A DNA stretch of 64,000 bases, taken from positions 142,768 through 206,767 of the forward strand of contig VWZX01007017.1 in the NCBI GenBank assembly GCA_013399015.1. The letters are read 5' to 3'. Position 1 is the stretch's first letter. Every line of letters begins with the position of its first letter. The position numbers were made by a program, and so were the translations under genes. This DNA comes from Galbula dea. Taxonomy: Eukaryota > Chordata > Aves > Piciformes > Galbulidae. The notes under the pieces were generated by a model that saw only the letters and a program-made list of their open reading frames with translations, was not told where the DNA came from and did no database searches. Below are positions 1-12,700 of the stretch, piece by piece.

Positions 1-18
1 GACTTCCAATCCAACAGG

Positions 19-218
19 AGAATCACAGTCAGATTCATTTTGGTTGGAAGAGACCTTTCAGATCATCAAGTCCAGCCATCAACATAACACTGCCAGGTCA
101 TCACTAACCCATGGCCCTCAGCACCACATCTCCACCTGTTTTAAACCCCTCCAGGGATGGTGACTCCACCACTGCCCAGAGCAGCCTGGGCCAGATCTTG
201 ACAACCTTTTTGGGAAGC
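19..218 (-). mobile_element. CR1 LINE fragment, 3' end
   Basis: Minus-strand CR1 3' region, recognised by the GGTTGGAAGAGACCTTTCAG start and the CCAGGGATGGTGACTCCACC block. Confidence 0.85.
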
Positions 219-3061
219 CACAGAGCAACCCAGATCTGAGCAAGGACTGGAGAGCTGCTGACACACACTCAGAAGAGAAAGATTCCTCCTTTGGCCCCCA
301 TCTGAGTCCAGCTCTTCTTCCCTTAGCCCAGCCTGAAGAGAACCTCCTGCACAAACCTTTCCTTGCTTTGTGCCACCTCCATTTTGGACAGCACCTCTTG
401 CTTTGATGGGTGTCTCTAAAGACCTCACCATTGGCCACTCTGCAGCTGTTTGTTGAAGGCTCCAACATCTCTTCAAGCTCTCTGCTGGGATTTGGCATCC
501 TAGAAACCCTCAGCACCCAACTCCACTCCCTTGGCCACCAAGGCTCTGGAGCTCCTCAATCCCCACCAAGGCCAACAGCTTCCCTCCAGGCAGGACCTGG
601 CTTTGCCTCTCCCCCCCTGCAAGGCACACCCATGGTGGGCACTGGATGCAGATCAAGGCAGTGGGGATAACAATCTCATGACACTGATATCTGACAGGGG
701 TTTTTAGTGTGCTCTATTAAAGGCACTGCACCACCAGGAGAGGGGGTTTCTTATATATATATATATTGTTGTTGGTTTAAAAACAAGCCAGGACCCTGCC
801 ATTTCATTCTGCTCTTCTTCCTCCTTTCCTTCCTTTATTTCTCTTATGATTTCCTTTTCCTCTTTCCTTTTCCTCCCTTAGTTTCATTTTACTTGGGGTC
901 TTTCTAAATTATTTTTGTTTCATTTTTGTTTTCCTTCAAGCCAGACTAAACCCCCAGGGCAGGTCCATGCCTACAGACAGATGCCACTCACTGAGGGGTT
1001 GGAAACCCTTCCCATTCTTAGATGATGATGAACTTTGAACTTGTGATTTGGAGCCTGTGTCTGTGGGAGAGGAGGAGGAGAAGCAGGAGGAGGAGGAAGT
1101 GGCAGCAGGGCTGGGGCCAGGCTGGAGGGAGCTTGCTGAGGTCTCTCTGGTGAATTCCTGACCTCCCCAGCACAGGAATGCTCAGGACTTCAAATCTGCT
1201 CCACTCACTTTGAAGCTTCTCTCTTCATCTCTCCCTCTTTCTCTCTCTCATTTCTCCATCTTTTTCCTCCCTTGCATCTATGAATAATTCATGGATTTTC
1301 TCCCAAACCCAGAGGTTCCTTTAGGAAAAAAAAGAGGGAGGAAGGGAAAAAAAGAGAGAGGAAGGGTGGTGGGGGGAAGAAAGCACTTCTCTGGACACAC
1401 TCCAGCAGCTCAATGTCCTTTTTGGAGTGAGGAGCCCAAAACTGAACCCAGGATTCCAGGTGTGAACATTTTTGACTCCTGAAGCACACCAAGTTCTTAA
1501 AGTGAAAGGACACCCCAGAGGGGCTCTGCCTTGTATGGAAAGAGGGGAAACTGAGGCACGAAGGGTGCCTGTGGATTGTGGGCTGGCTCTGGAGCCTGGT
1601 GCTGTACTTCCAGTTGTCATGAGGTTTAGAGTAAGAGCTTCACTGTGTTTGGTAGGAAACTCAGTGGGGATACCCAAGGGTTCCTCAGCTCCTGGAAGAT
1701 CTAAGGAGATGGATGTGGGGTTAATGCCAATGGATGGGGATCCTCAACTGCAGGGGCTTTGGATGGCACTTGTTACCCCCTTGACACCTCCTGGGCTTGG
1801 CAGCAACTAGGTCCTGATGTACTTAAGCATCCAACTGACTTCAAGATTTCAGCCTCTGGAGCTCAGGAAGCTTTGCAGATACTTTCTTAATGATGTCTCT
1901 GCAGGGGGAAGAAAGCATTTGCTGTCACCACGTGTCTGCAAGTCACTCTAAGGATCCCCAAGGGCTGCTTGGTGCCATCCCAACTCCTAGGCTGGAGCCC
2001 AGGCTAGTGAAGAGGTTTATCCACCCTGACACAGGGAATCCCTGGATGGGCTGAGACCTCAACCTTCAAACCCTGCTCTGGGTCACGTTTCCAGAGAAGA
2101 AAAACACCCTGGGATGTCCCACATCCTGGGAGAGGCCACCCAGGTACACACAGAGGAGAATCTTCCTGCAACCCAGCAGAGCCAGCACCATGCTCAGAAG
2201 CTTGATTAGATGAGATCTTTGACCTATTTACTCTGTAGAAAATGAAACAGCTTTGGTATTAATAATAAATATTTTGGGCCCTTTCCAGCTGTTCCAGTGT
2301 AGCTCTGGAGGAGGCTGCTCACCATCCACTTTGTTTCCCAGGGAGCTGTTTCTCCTGATGCAATGCTCTGGACATCCTCCATGGCTCTATTCTGGCTTTG
2401 ATATCTTTGGGTTGGAGGTTTTTTTCCATGTAACCTAATATATTTCTTAAGAAGTTTAGGGCAATCAGTGTTCAGAGGAAAAACACTGGAGGTCATCACC
2501 TCCCCTTCCAGCTGTGTCTCCTCCTCCTCCTCTTCCCTCTCTCCCTCTCTCTGATTTAAACCCTGAATGAAGCCCAAGCACAAGGTTTGGGCTCACCACC
2601 CAGCACACACCTCTGAGAAGACAAGATTTTGGAGAAGGCTTCTGAAGTTTCTCCAGCTCTCTGGATGGAGCCAGGAAGGACACCAACAGCACGTGGAGAA
2701 CCATCTCATCTTCCTAGGCTGTTGACTATTGACTTTCATTCCCCTAGTCACTGCCCAACTCATTAGTTCTGGATCCAGCAGATCAATCTGACCTGAATCT
2801 TAGATCTTAGCCTGGCCAGAGCAAACAAGAGTCACTGCCCAGCCCTGATGGTCATCTGCACATCTCCTGGGACTAGAGGGTAGCTGGGAGCTCATGAGGG
2901 TGTTTGGAAGGACATTGATGTCCAAGAGGTCCCCAAGCTGGGGAATAAGTTCTTGCAGCAAGGCACAAGTTTGGGTCAAGGTTAAAAAGAGGCTTTGGAA
3001 ATGGAGTGTCAAGATCACCTGTGGAAGGGACTCTGGTTTCCAGAAGCCAAAGCCTGACAGT
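219..3061. other. Intergenic, no gene seen
   Basis: Apart from the CR1 piece at 1383-1465 this holds (TA)n at 752-765, GAG-rich (1063-1100) and TCC-rich (2515-2550) tracts and no reading frame resembling a known protein. Confidence 0.6.
1383..1465 (-). mobile_element. CR1 fragment, internal
   Basis: Minus-oriented internal CR1 piece around CTGGACACACTCCAGCAGCT and the GGAGTGAGGAGCCCAAAACT block; lacks the 3' end. Confidence 0.75.
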
Positions 3062-3200
3062 ATCACAGAATCATTGTGGTTGGAAAAGACCTCTGAGATC
3101 ATAGAGTCCAACCACCCACCCAACACTATGGTGCTCACCACTAAACCGTGTCCCTTCTGCACCACATCTACATGCTTCTTGAGCACTCCTAGGTGATGGA
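3062..3200 (-). mobile_element. CR1 fragment, 3' end
   Basis: Minus-oriented 3' end starting with CACAGAATCATTGTGGTTGG. It abuts the plus-oriented CR1 that follows, head to head. Confidence 0.85.
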
Positions 3201-3206
3201 AGGATG

Positions 3207-4187
3207 AACCAGGAAATCACAGGCCTGTCAGTCTGACTTCTGTGCCAGGAAAGCTGATGGAGCAGATCATCCTGAGTACAGTTCTGAGGCACATGCAGAA
3301 CAGCCAGGGGATCAGGCCCAGGCAGCGTGGATTTGTGAAGGGCAGGTCCTGTTTGACTATCCTGATCTCCTTCTGTGTCAAGGTGATGTGGTTACTNNNN
3401 NNNNNNNNNNNNNNNNNNNNNNNNNNNNNNNNNNNNNNNNNNNNNNNNNNNNNNNNNNNNNNNNNNNNNNNNNNNNNNNNNNNNNNNNNNNNNNNNNNNN
3501 NNNNNNNNNNNNNNNNNNNNNNNNNNNNNNNNNNNNNNNNNNNNNNNNNNNNNNNNNNNNNNNNNNNNNNNNNNNNNNNNNNNNNNNNNNNNNNNNNNNN
3601 NNNNNNNNNNNNNNNNNNNNNNNNNNNNNNNNNNNNNNNNNNNNNNNNNNNNNNNNNNNNNNNNNNNNNNNNNNNNNNNNNNNNNNNNNNNNNNNNNNNN
3701 NNNNNNNNNNNNNNNNNNNNNNNNNNNNNNNNNNNNNNNNNNNNNNNNNNNNNNNNNNNNNNNNNNNNNNNNNNNNNNNNCTGGAAAACAGGCCTTATGA
3801 GGAGAGGCTTAGGGAGCTGGGGTTGTTTAGCCTGGAGAAGAGGAGGCTGAGGGGAGACCTTATTGCTCTTTTCAGCTACTTGAAAGGTCATTCTAGGGAG
3901 GTGGGTGTTGGCCTCTTCTCCCTTGTGACTAGTGACAGGACTAGAGGGAATGGGCTTAAGCTGTGCCAGGGCAGGGTTAGATTAGATATTAGGAAGAATT
4001 TCTTCACTGAAAGAGTGGTGAGATATTGGAATAGGCTGCCCAGGGAGGTGGTGGAGTCACCATCCCTGGAGGTTTCAAAAATCAGGTAGCTGTGGCACTT
4101 AGGGGATGGTTTAGGGCTAACAGCAGTGCAGGGCTGTCAGTTGGACTAGATGATCTTGAAGGCCCTTTCCAACCATGATAACTCTAT
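3207..4187 (+). mobile_element. CR1 with reverse transcriptase segment and 3' end, broken by a gap
   Basis: The left part translates to RT motifs (PVSLTSVPGKLMEQI, RGFVKGRSCLT); the right part has the conserved SLEKRRLRGD segment and ends in the GGACTAGATGATCTTGAAGG tail. The 384 N lie between. Confidence 0.9.
3397..3780. other. Assembly gap (384 N) inside a CR1
   Basis: Both flanks belong to the same plus-oriented CR1: reverse transcriptase sequence before the gap and the 3' part after it. Reading frames spanning it are artefacts. Confidence 0.98.
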
Positions 4188-5174
4188 GGTGATGATCCTC
4201 TGGTCCTACTCAGGCCAGACCTTTTGCCATCATTGCTTAGCATCAATCATCCCTGGAAGAAAGCTCTTGGTCCACACATCCCAGGTCACCCTAGGGACAT
4301 GCTCTGCTCCTGTATGGACAGGAGGAAGATTTTTCTTGAGTCTAGAGTTTTAATGGTGCCTCTGTGAGCTGAGACACTTCTGGACCATGAGGAACTCTTG
4401 TCCTCTCCCTCTGTTCAGAGCTCTTCTCCTTCCATCTCCACTAGCTTTCAATTATTTAATTTCCCCTCCCCTCCCCAGCCCAACATCTGAAAGCCAAACG
4501 TCTTAAATACAAATCACCTCCCAATCATTACCTGCAGGACCTCTTGGCCTTCTTCAGAGCAATGAGCTGTGAGTAATGAGCTCTGCTGAGAGTTCCCTGG
4601 ATTCCACATCCAGCAGATGGAAAAAAAATGGGGCTGGAGAAGGGAGAGGTGGAAAAGGAGCAGGGAGATGGATCTAGCTAGGGAGGCACAACATCTGCCA
4701 CTCACCTTTTCCTTCATCTGCAGCAGGCAGAGGAGGTCCAGGTCCCCCTGCAATTCTGTGATCTGGCTCCTGAGCTGGGACCAGGTGGACAAACAGGCAG
4801 AGGTGCAGCTTGGGATGGAAGCCCTGAGCCCTCCAGGTGGCTCAAGCATCCTCCTAGGGTTGGAAGGTCCCACTCTGGACCTTGCCTCCAGCAGACTCAT
4901 CATCTCCCAGGAGTTGCCCTCCCCTTCCTGCTGCTGTAACAGGAGATACTGGGGTTGTCCAAGATGCCAGGACCTGGGCTTGGGCCCAGCTCATCTTGCT
5001 CTATCCAGATGATCCCCTGGGTGACAAACCTTGCACAGGAGGAACCTTGCACCATGCTCCTCAGCTCCTGAGGGGACCCAGGACACCAAGAGGATCAGGT
5101 GGGACCTGCTGTCTCCAGGGAGGGGAAGGAGTAGTGTAGCTCTGCTGCCACCCCAGACCCTCCACTGCCCCTTT

Positions 5175-5220
5175 TGATCTCAGAGGTCTTTTCCAACTGT
5201 AACAACTCTGATTCTATTTT
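5175..5220 (+). mobile_element. Short CR1 3' tail
   Basis: About 45 bp ending TCTTTTCCAACTG and a degraded GATTCTATT. Confidence 0.55.
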
Positions 5221-5654
5221 AGCATCCACTCCCAGAGGAGTCTGCTCCTTCCAAGGACCCTCCTGGTCCCTGCCACCAGCAGCCACAGCTCTCCTCCTGC
5301 TCCAGCACCAAGCTCCCACACACAGAGCAAAACACCCTCCACCATCTCAAGCAAGACCCCAGCCCCTGGTGCTGGGAGAACCATCCCCTGGGCAGGGTCT
5401 CCCTTCCCATCCTGCCTGGGGAGGGCTGGGGATGAAGGGTCTGGGGGGAGGAGAAAAGGAGAGCAAACCCTTTCACCACAGACTTCAAAGTCATTGTCAG
5501 CAGGAGCCTTCTGAACAGTTTAAGTACAAAATGAATTGTTTTAATATTTAATCAGCCTATAATAGGCCCAGAGATCCCAGTGGAGACCATTGGCAGTTGA
5601 AAGGATGTCCAACCTGAGTATCCCACCTCCAGAAGGGCCAATGGTCCTGTAGGA

Positions 5655-5850
5655 GATAGGACATCTCCCACCTCTCTGGGCAACCTAGGCCAGGATCCCA
5701 CCACCCCCAGCATAAAAAATTTCCTCCTTAGATCTAGTCCAAATCTCCTCTTCCTGTTCCAAACCATCACCCCTCATCCTGTCCCAACAGGTCCTGCTAA
5801 AAACTCTGTCCCCATCTGTCTGACAGGCCCTTTAAGGGCTGGAAGGCTGC
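5655..5850 (-). mobile_element. CR1 fragment
   Basis: Minus-oriented, from GGACATCTCCCACCTCTCTG to the GGCTGGAAGGCTGC segment; the 3' end is lost or too diverged to see. Confidence 0.75.
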
Positions 5851-6940
5851 AAGATGTGCACAGGAGACCCCAGGGCATGGGGGACAAAGAGTGCTTCTCC
5901 CACTTCACCTTCATCTTTTTCCTTGGGCCAAAGGGAAAAGCTTCTGCACCCACCAGGAGGCAGAAGGAGTTTGCTCAGTGCCAAGTTCCTGATCTACCAC
6001 CACACTCAAAGAGGTTCCTTAGCCCCTGGTTAGCACTTGAGTATGATCCTAAAGCAGCTTTCTCCTGCTACCAAAGGTTCCACCACACATTCCAGCAAAC
6101 CAAGTCTCTCTCCTAACTTCCTGGAAATCTCTCATTTAACTTGTCCCAGCCTGGAAATCTGGAAGAACAGACCCAGCAAAGCAATCAGCTCCTGTGCAGC
6201 AGCTCTCAAAGTGCAGCAGGCTCTGCTTTTGGCAGGGGCTGCTAGATGTTCAAGGAAGCCAAGCAGGAGGAGAGAGCGACCCAGAGCTCTGCTCATTGCT
6301 ACAGACCCAGCTCTCTGGGTCCTGAAGGGCTTCAGCAGTGAGAAACATGTCCCACCTGCAGCAGGGCTGGGGGTTATGTGCTGGCATCTGGTAAGGGTGA
6401 TGTCCTTATCTCAAGCAGCTTTCAGGAGCACATCTGCAAACTGCAGCAGCATCACAGGCTCAGCCGCTGCAGCCCAGCTGCTCGAGGAGGCTGCCACCAC
6501 CTCAGTCATGGCAAGCCCATGTAGATGAGAGGAGGGAAGGAGTTGCCCTGGCACAGCTCATGGCTTTACTCCTCCTTACCTGGGCACAGGACAGGCTATA
6601 GGTCCTCCTCCACCAGGAGCTGGGGTCCTGCCACACAGTGCGGGCAGGAGAATGAGAGAGCAGCCAACAGCCCTGGAGGGACCAGAGCTCCCAGCACAGC
6701 TCCACAGCCTGTTGCAGAGGTGATTTATCCCCAGGCATGCCCAAAGCTGCAGCAGAAAGAAAACCATTCTTGCACTGCTTCACTGACTTCACAGAAGAGG
6801 CTTCACACCTCCACCCCAAAAAAGACCTTCTCCAGGATGAGGTCCCCAGGCACCACTGGCCACTTCTTGGGGTGGAATCCCCAGAGCTACCCCAACCATT
6901 CAGGAGGATGTTATGAGAAGGATCCTGGGGGAAAATAAAT

Positions 6941-7130
6941 CAACCTGACCACATTATCCATCAGGGTTATGATTCCATTAGTTGGCCAGAGAATCCTCTG
7001 CCCAGAAGCAGCTTTCACCTCACAGGTTTCGAGTTACTGCAGTTTGGCTTCTCAGTAACCTGCTGGAGATCATAAATAACTCCATGGTGGATGTGGGACC
7101 ATTAAAGATGTTGAGTTATTTTTACAGTGG
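6941..7130. promoter_or_regulatory. Possible conserved non-coding element
   Basis: AT-rich, repeat-free block with homeodomain-like ATTA cores (CCATTAGTTGG, CATAAATAAC, CCATTAAAG) inside GC-richer intergenic DNA. Low-confidence candidate. Confidence 0.25.
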
Positions 7131-7323
7131 TTCTTAAAGGAAGGAGATGGGAGGGGGGGGAAATAAATCTAAACTCTCTGCTGGCAGAAGTGGAGTGCAG
7201 GGAGGTCTTCCATCACTTTCCTACCAGCACCATCTTCTGGCCAACACCAGCCCCTTGCCCTGAGGCTGGAGTAGAGGCAGCAGCCCAGGATGCTGCTGGA
7301 AGACCAAAACAGTTGTCTTCTAG

Positions 7324-7808
7324 CACAGAATCCCCAAATCCCAGCATGGAGGGGGTTGGAAGGGACCTCTGGGGATCATCCAGTCCAACCCCACTGCTCC
7401 AGCAGGGTCACCCACAGCAGGGTGACCACCATCACCTCCAGCTGCCTTGGGAATCTCTCCACACAAGGAGACTCCACAGCCTCTCTGGGCAGCCTGGGCC
7501 AGGGCTCCAACACCCTCACAACAAACAAGCTTCTCCTCCTGCTCAGCTGGAACCTCCTGGCTTCCAGTTGGTGTCCAGTGCCCCTTGGCCTGGCCCTGGG
7601 CACCACTGAGCAGAGTCTGGCCCCAGCCTCTTGCCCCCAGCCTTCAGCTCTTGCACAGCACTGGGGCTCAGCAGCCCCAGGGCTCTCAGCCTTTCCTCCT
7701 CCCACAGATGCTCCAGTGCCCTCAGCATCTCCCTAGCCTCTGCTGGACTCTTCCCACTAGTTCCTTGTCTCTCTTCAGCTGGGGAGTCCACAACTAGACA
7801 CAACCCCA
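7324..7808 (-). mobile_element. CR1 fragment, 3' end
   Basis: Same subfamily as the copies at 21271, 31684 and 60005: GGACCTCTGGGGATCATCCA, then the GGCTCCAACACCCTCAC block. Confidence 0.9.
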
Positions 7809-8005
7809 CAACCCCCCTACTCCCTTCTCATGTACTCTAGTGGTTGGGGAGGACACTGGCAGGAGCATACAGGACAGCATAGCTTCTGATGATGCTTTGT
7901 TGATGCCCTGACATGGTTTAGCTGTCTACAATGTCCACTCAGCTGTGAGTGTTCAGCTTTTTCCTTCATGCTAGTATCTCTCCAACTTACAGATGCTCTG
8001 GATGA

Positions 8006-8082
8006 CTCTGCTTTAGCAGGGGGGTTGGACTGGATGATCTCTGGAGCTCCCTTCCAGCCCCACTATGCTGGAATTTGGTGAC
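8006..8082 (+). mobile_element. CR1 3' end fragment
   Basis: Contains GGGGGGTTGGACTGGATGAT and CCTTCCAGCCCCACTATGC. Confidence 0.75.
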
Positions 8083-9093
8083 CCCACTAGCTCCTGTTCA
8101 GTGCAGTGTGCCAGGACCCCTTGAGTTTGTTGCCATTGCCACCAGCACTCCACTTCCACTCCAAGCAGTTGGCCCTGGGAGTCATTTTTTCACTGTTCAG
8201 TAACAACATCCATAGCTGCCAGGAAGGAAGAGAGAAGAGAAGCAGAAGGAGATGTTGCACCAGCTTTCTCATGCACCCTGCATGTGGCCTCCATCCCAGT
8301 CCAACAGACAGACACATGGCCATACCATACAGACACTAGGACTTACAGCAGGTCAGGTCAGTCTCTGCCACTGACCCCATCCCTCTCCAGACAGACAGGC
8401 AGGCAGGATATGACCAAACCAGCAGCTTGGGGAGAATTTAAACTCTGAGTAGATATTCTGGAGAATGAACTCCAAGAAAAAGTCCTTTCTTCTCTCCTTT
8501 TGATGTGTCAGTGAACTGCAGAGCCTCAGTGCTGAGATAAGCCTTGCAGACCACTGCACTTTCCAGGAGGGCTTGGGGTGACATTATCTCACTTGAGTTT
8601 GGGCTTCTGCATTTTTCTCCCATCATGTGGCTCTGTGACCCTCTGAGATGCTTCTGCTCCTGCTCCTTCTCTCTCCACCACCCATCTTTTGCCCCAGAGT
8701 TTCCATAGTTGTCCAACTGCTCCTAGAAGGAGCTTGAGCCAAGGTGCTCACCACCTGCTGGAGACTGTGGTCAAAATGTCACATGCTGTCCATCCACACC
8801 TAACACTCCTTCACTTGTCCCAGGCTGGAATACCAAGAAATGAACCCTGTAACTCCTGTAACAGAAGCCCAGAAGGTACTGAGTGGTCTCCTGTTTGGTG
8901 GCTCACCTTTCTCACAGGTGACAAAACCTCCACCCTTCCCTCCCACCTCAGCATCAGTGGTGATGTGCAAACAGATCGTTCCACAGCCATCCCTGATGTG
9001 CCTCAAAGCCATCCCACCAACCTCTGCCCTTCTCAATTTAACAGGAAGCATTTGGAAGCCACAAAGGGATTTGAGCCTGGTAATAGTGGAGAT

Positions 9094-9415
9094 CATGGAA
9101 TCAGAGAGTGCTTTGGATGGGAAGAGGTGTTTCAAGGTCATCCAGTCCAACCCCTGCAGTCAGCAGGGACATCCCCAACTAGAGCAGTTGCTCAGAGCCC
9201 CAGACAACCTGAGCTGGGATGGTTCCAGGGATGGGACATCTCCCATCTCTCTAGGCAACATGGGACAGGGTCTCACCACCCTCAGTATAAAGCATTTCTT
9301 CCTTCTCTCCAGTCTAAATCTCCTTCTTTTAGTTTCAAACCATCACCCCTTGGCCTGTCCCAGCAGCTCCTGCTGAAAAGTCTCTCCCCAGCTTTCTCAC
9401 AGACCTCCTCTCCTT
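9094..9415 (-). mobile_element. CR1 fragment, 3' end
   Basis: Subfamily with GCTCAGAGCCCCAGACAACC, shared with 22886-23172, 24648-24790 and 57442. Confidence 0.85.
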
Positions 9416-9462
9416 TAACCCTGGGGGCTGCTGGCAGAAAGAGGTCCTGGGCAGGAACTTCC

Positions 9463-9712
9463 TTTTTTTTTTTTTAGACTGTGTGTTTCAGGGCAGAAGG
9501 TTAATTAGGTAGCAGGGTAATGAGGAGTCATTAAATCTGCCTGCACCGTGCTGTTAGCATAACAAGGGCAGCCCAAGAAGGTTAAAGCTGGGACTCTTCT
9601 CTTCCCATTGCCTTCAATTAACCTTTCCATGTTTTTGCAACACTCTGGACCCCAGAGATAGGTTCTGGGTTCCTCTTGGAGGCTGTTAATTAGCAGAACA
9701 CAGAAACAAACT
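9463..9712. promoter_or_regulatory. Possible enhancer-like AT-rich block after a T13 tract
   Basis: Following a run of 13 T (9463-9475) the sequence holds four TTAATTA or CAATTAA-type homeodomain cores (GGTTAATTAGG, TTCAATTAACC, CTGTTAATTAGC) within about 220 bp and no repeat. Could serve EDNRB2 10 kb downstream. Confidence 0.3.
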
Positions 9713-12700
9713 TCTCTTTGAAGTCACCACCAGGAGCACTTTGGCTTTCAGCTCAAAATAAACAGGCAGGACCCAGCTCACCCTTCAAGCAGTGTCACTG
9801 TCCCATCACACTCTGGAAGGGTGGAGGAGGTTCCTGGAGGCTGCTTCACATTGTTATTCTGCTCTTGCTCTCACCTCCTGGAGTGGAAAGCACTGAGGGC
9901 TCAGCTCAGCCTGATTGCAGAGGTCCTTTTGCTCTGTGTCCTGCACCAGGCACAGCTCAAGGAGCATCCCCTAAAACCAGAGGGTAGGTGGCTAGGAGAA
10001 AGGTCTGCCCACCACCTTCTCTACATACCTACAGCCTTTGGTCAAGCAGCCTTCTAGGGGCTGTGAGGTGGCCACAGGACAGGTCAGAGCCCCAAAAAGG
10101 CACTCAGAGCCCCAGAAAGGAGACCTGTGGGTGACAAATGAGAAGCAGCCACAAGAAAAGCCTTCTCCTCATCCACACTGCAGAGCTCCTGTGCTCAGGA
10201 GCCCACAGAGCTCCTCAGAAAACAATGTTTTACAAGCCTAAGATGAAACATCAGGAGCATGGCTACCATGAAGGCCTCCAAAACATCACCATCTCCCTTC
10301 CCTCCCCAACTTTCTTGTTTGTGGGACTTAATGGAGCAGAGAGAGGCTTCCTGAGGCAGGATGTCCCCCACGCACATCCTTCTCTCCACCATCCAGATGG
10401 ATTGGCCATGGTGGCCATACTGGGGGCACAGTCTCCAGTCACATGTGTTGCTTGTGACCCAGCAGCTCTCCTGGGACGTGCTGCCCTCCACAGAGGCCCA
10501 GTGTCTCCTCCACACAGAGACACTATTGAGGAGCCTCACATGGACCCCATCAGTCCTAACACGCGTGACTGGGCTTTGCCTCCAGGCCATCCCTCATGTT
10601 CAAGGCAACTCCTCTCTGGGGAAGGTTATTTTTTTCCCCTCCTCCTTGCCCCATGAGTGTTATGCCAGCTCCACTCCAGCAGGATGAAGACCTTCTCCCA
10701 GCCCCTCCCTACACCCCTGTCACTTGATTCACCCTAGGCTCTGGGAGTGAGTTTGACGTCAGCAGGAGTGGGACGTGTCCCAGAGCTGCTAGGGGGCTGT
10801 GGAGGTTAGTGCTGAGAAGATCAGGAGTAGAACTGAGGGCTGCTGTCAGCATGAAGATGACCTTGGGGCATTTCCATGGGCTGTTTACTCCTGTGGGTGG
10901 GTGGATTTGTGGCTGACAGCTCATCTCTAAACGCACAGCTTTGGGCACGTGCACCAAAAGCTTTAACACCTCTTCCTCCAGGATCACCTGGCAGCAGATG
11001 GCAACTACCAACAAGGAGGAGAAGGTTCATTTCAACTCCTCTTTCTCAAGCTGTTTCTAGGTTCAAGACATTTCATACTAATCTCAAGTGATCAGTGCCT
11101 GGCCCAGAGAAGACACCAAGGTGAGAGGCTGTCTACCTCCCATGCTCTCCCCATCAGCTAGAGTCATCCTGGTGGCACGATTCAGCTGGTGGCACGAACC
11201 CATCACAAGGCTCCTAATGCATTTTCCCCTCTGGGGTGGCTCTTTAAGTGGCAGAGCAATAAAACTCAGCTGGAATGACACAAAGTCTCCTCCACACCAC
11301 TGCCAGAGGTGCCACACACTGCAGACCTCTTCAAAGGGTCACAGCCTCTTCTGAGGGGTCTTCCAAGGCAGAGCCTTCTCCATTTGCTTTGATGGCAGTC
11401 ATGAATCTGCTTTTCTTCCAGGCTTTCAGAGGGTGAGTCTGAAGCCAGTACATGCTGGAACAGGTCAGCAATAAGTTGGCCACCACCTGCACTAAATTCT
11501 GGTTGCCTCAGGCTCAGCCCTAAGCTGGCTACCAAGCTGTTGGAAGTTATCAGCAAAACCCAAAGTGAAGAAGACCTTGAGTTCCTCACTGTGTCTTGGG
11601 CTTTTCCTCACTTTCCCCAGGGAGAACCCAAGCTTAGAGGATAGGAAGGGATTGTCCTCTCTCTCTGGTGTTGGAGGAGGTAATGCACACTGCTGTTTCC
11701 CTCTGTCTTCTCTTCCTCCAAAGACATTTTTCCACTGGCTCTGAGACCTTCTGCACTTCACCCTTTGTGGCTTCCTTGCTGGCCAACAGCCAGCTAAGGC
11801 AGTTTGGCTGGAGGGAGGGAGGTGGCTGGCTGGAGGCAATCACATCTGTCTTGCTCTTCCCATAACTTTAAAGAGTTCCAAATTCCATATTGTTTACCCA
11901 ATCCATCTCCCATCTCATTTCCTCATTCCCATTTCCTGGAAAGGTCAATAGTACTTGAAGAAGATGAAGCCTTGGTGGCTCCTCAAGGGGAGGCCATTCA
12001 TCTTTACATAATTATCTGTCATTCTTTCAGGAGCAATAACCCATTTGTCCAAACTTTTCTCAGAAGCTGGTTAGTTAAGCAGAGGGAGGGGAGGGAAGGT
12101 AGGAGAGACTGGGAAATAGTCCAGGAAAGTTGTTACTGAGCTCCTGCTCCTCTACTGGCATTGTCCTGCCAACACCAACCTGGATTTGCAGCACCTGACC
12201 AGCTACTTTCCAGTTCCACTGCTGGCGAGGTGATGGGAGGATCTAAGCATCACCTCCCATGGAGTGCTTGGATCTCTGCCTGCACTCACAAGGCTAGGAA
12301 TTATTGTACTTTGACTTTTAAGCCCCCTGGAAGATTGTTCCTGAAGTCAAACTATTCACATCTTCCAGGTCTCCAGATCCTTCAGAACCTAGGAAGATCA
12401 CAAACAGCAACCAGGCCTTAAAAACCAACACCCCAATTCCATTTTCTATCCAATCAGTCAAGTTACCACTGAAACACACCAAGGGCTCTTCAAAGGCTCC
12501 AGCAACTGCATGTGGCAGGAGAGTTGGCTCAGCTGGCTGAAGCTCTTGGCTATCACCATTCCTAAAGGCAACAGCATTTAGAATTCAGCCAAAGAGCTGG
12601 GAAATGGAAAGTAAGATCATAGTTACACCTAGCACAGGGCTACTACCCTAAAAGCCAGCAGGGAGAAGAGGAGCATTGTCACCAGGCCTGGAACACTTCC

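Larger units (their letters stand above)
4188..9093. other. Intergenic with CR1 pieces, no gene seen
   Basis: Between the CR1 copies I see no exon-like blocks with splice sites. 6941-7130 is relatively AT-rich and free of recognisable repeats (see the separate entry). Confidence 0.55.

Noticed and set aside
3217..4089. Frames spanning the 384-N gap
   Set aside because: They exist only because N codons contain no stops; the real content is a broken CR1.
8689..9477. 262-codon open frame on the plus strand
   Set aside because: Its 3' part reads through an antisense CR1 (9094-9415) and ends in a T13 tract; no protein family features.
12518..12590. A tRNA-like A-box (TTGGCTCAGCTGG)
   Set aside because: No matching B-box or cloverleaf could be drawn, so no tRNA or tRNA-derived SINE was called.
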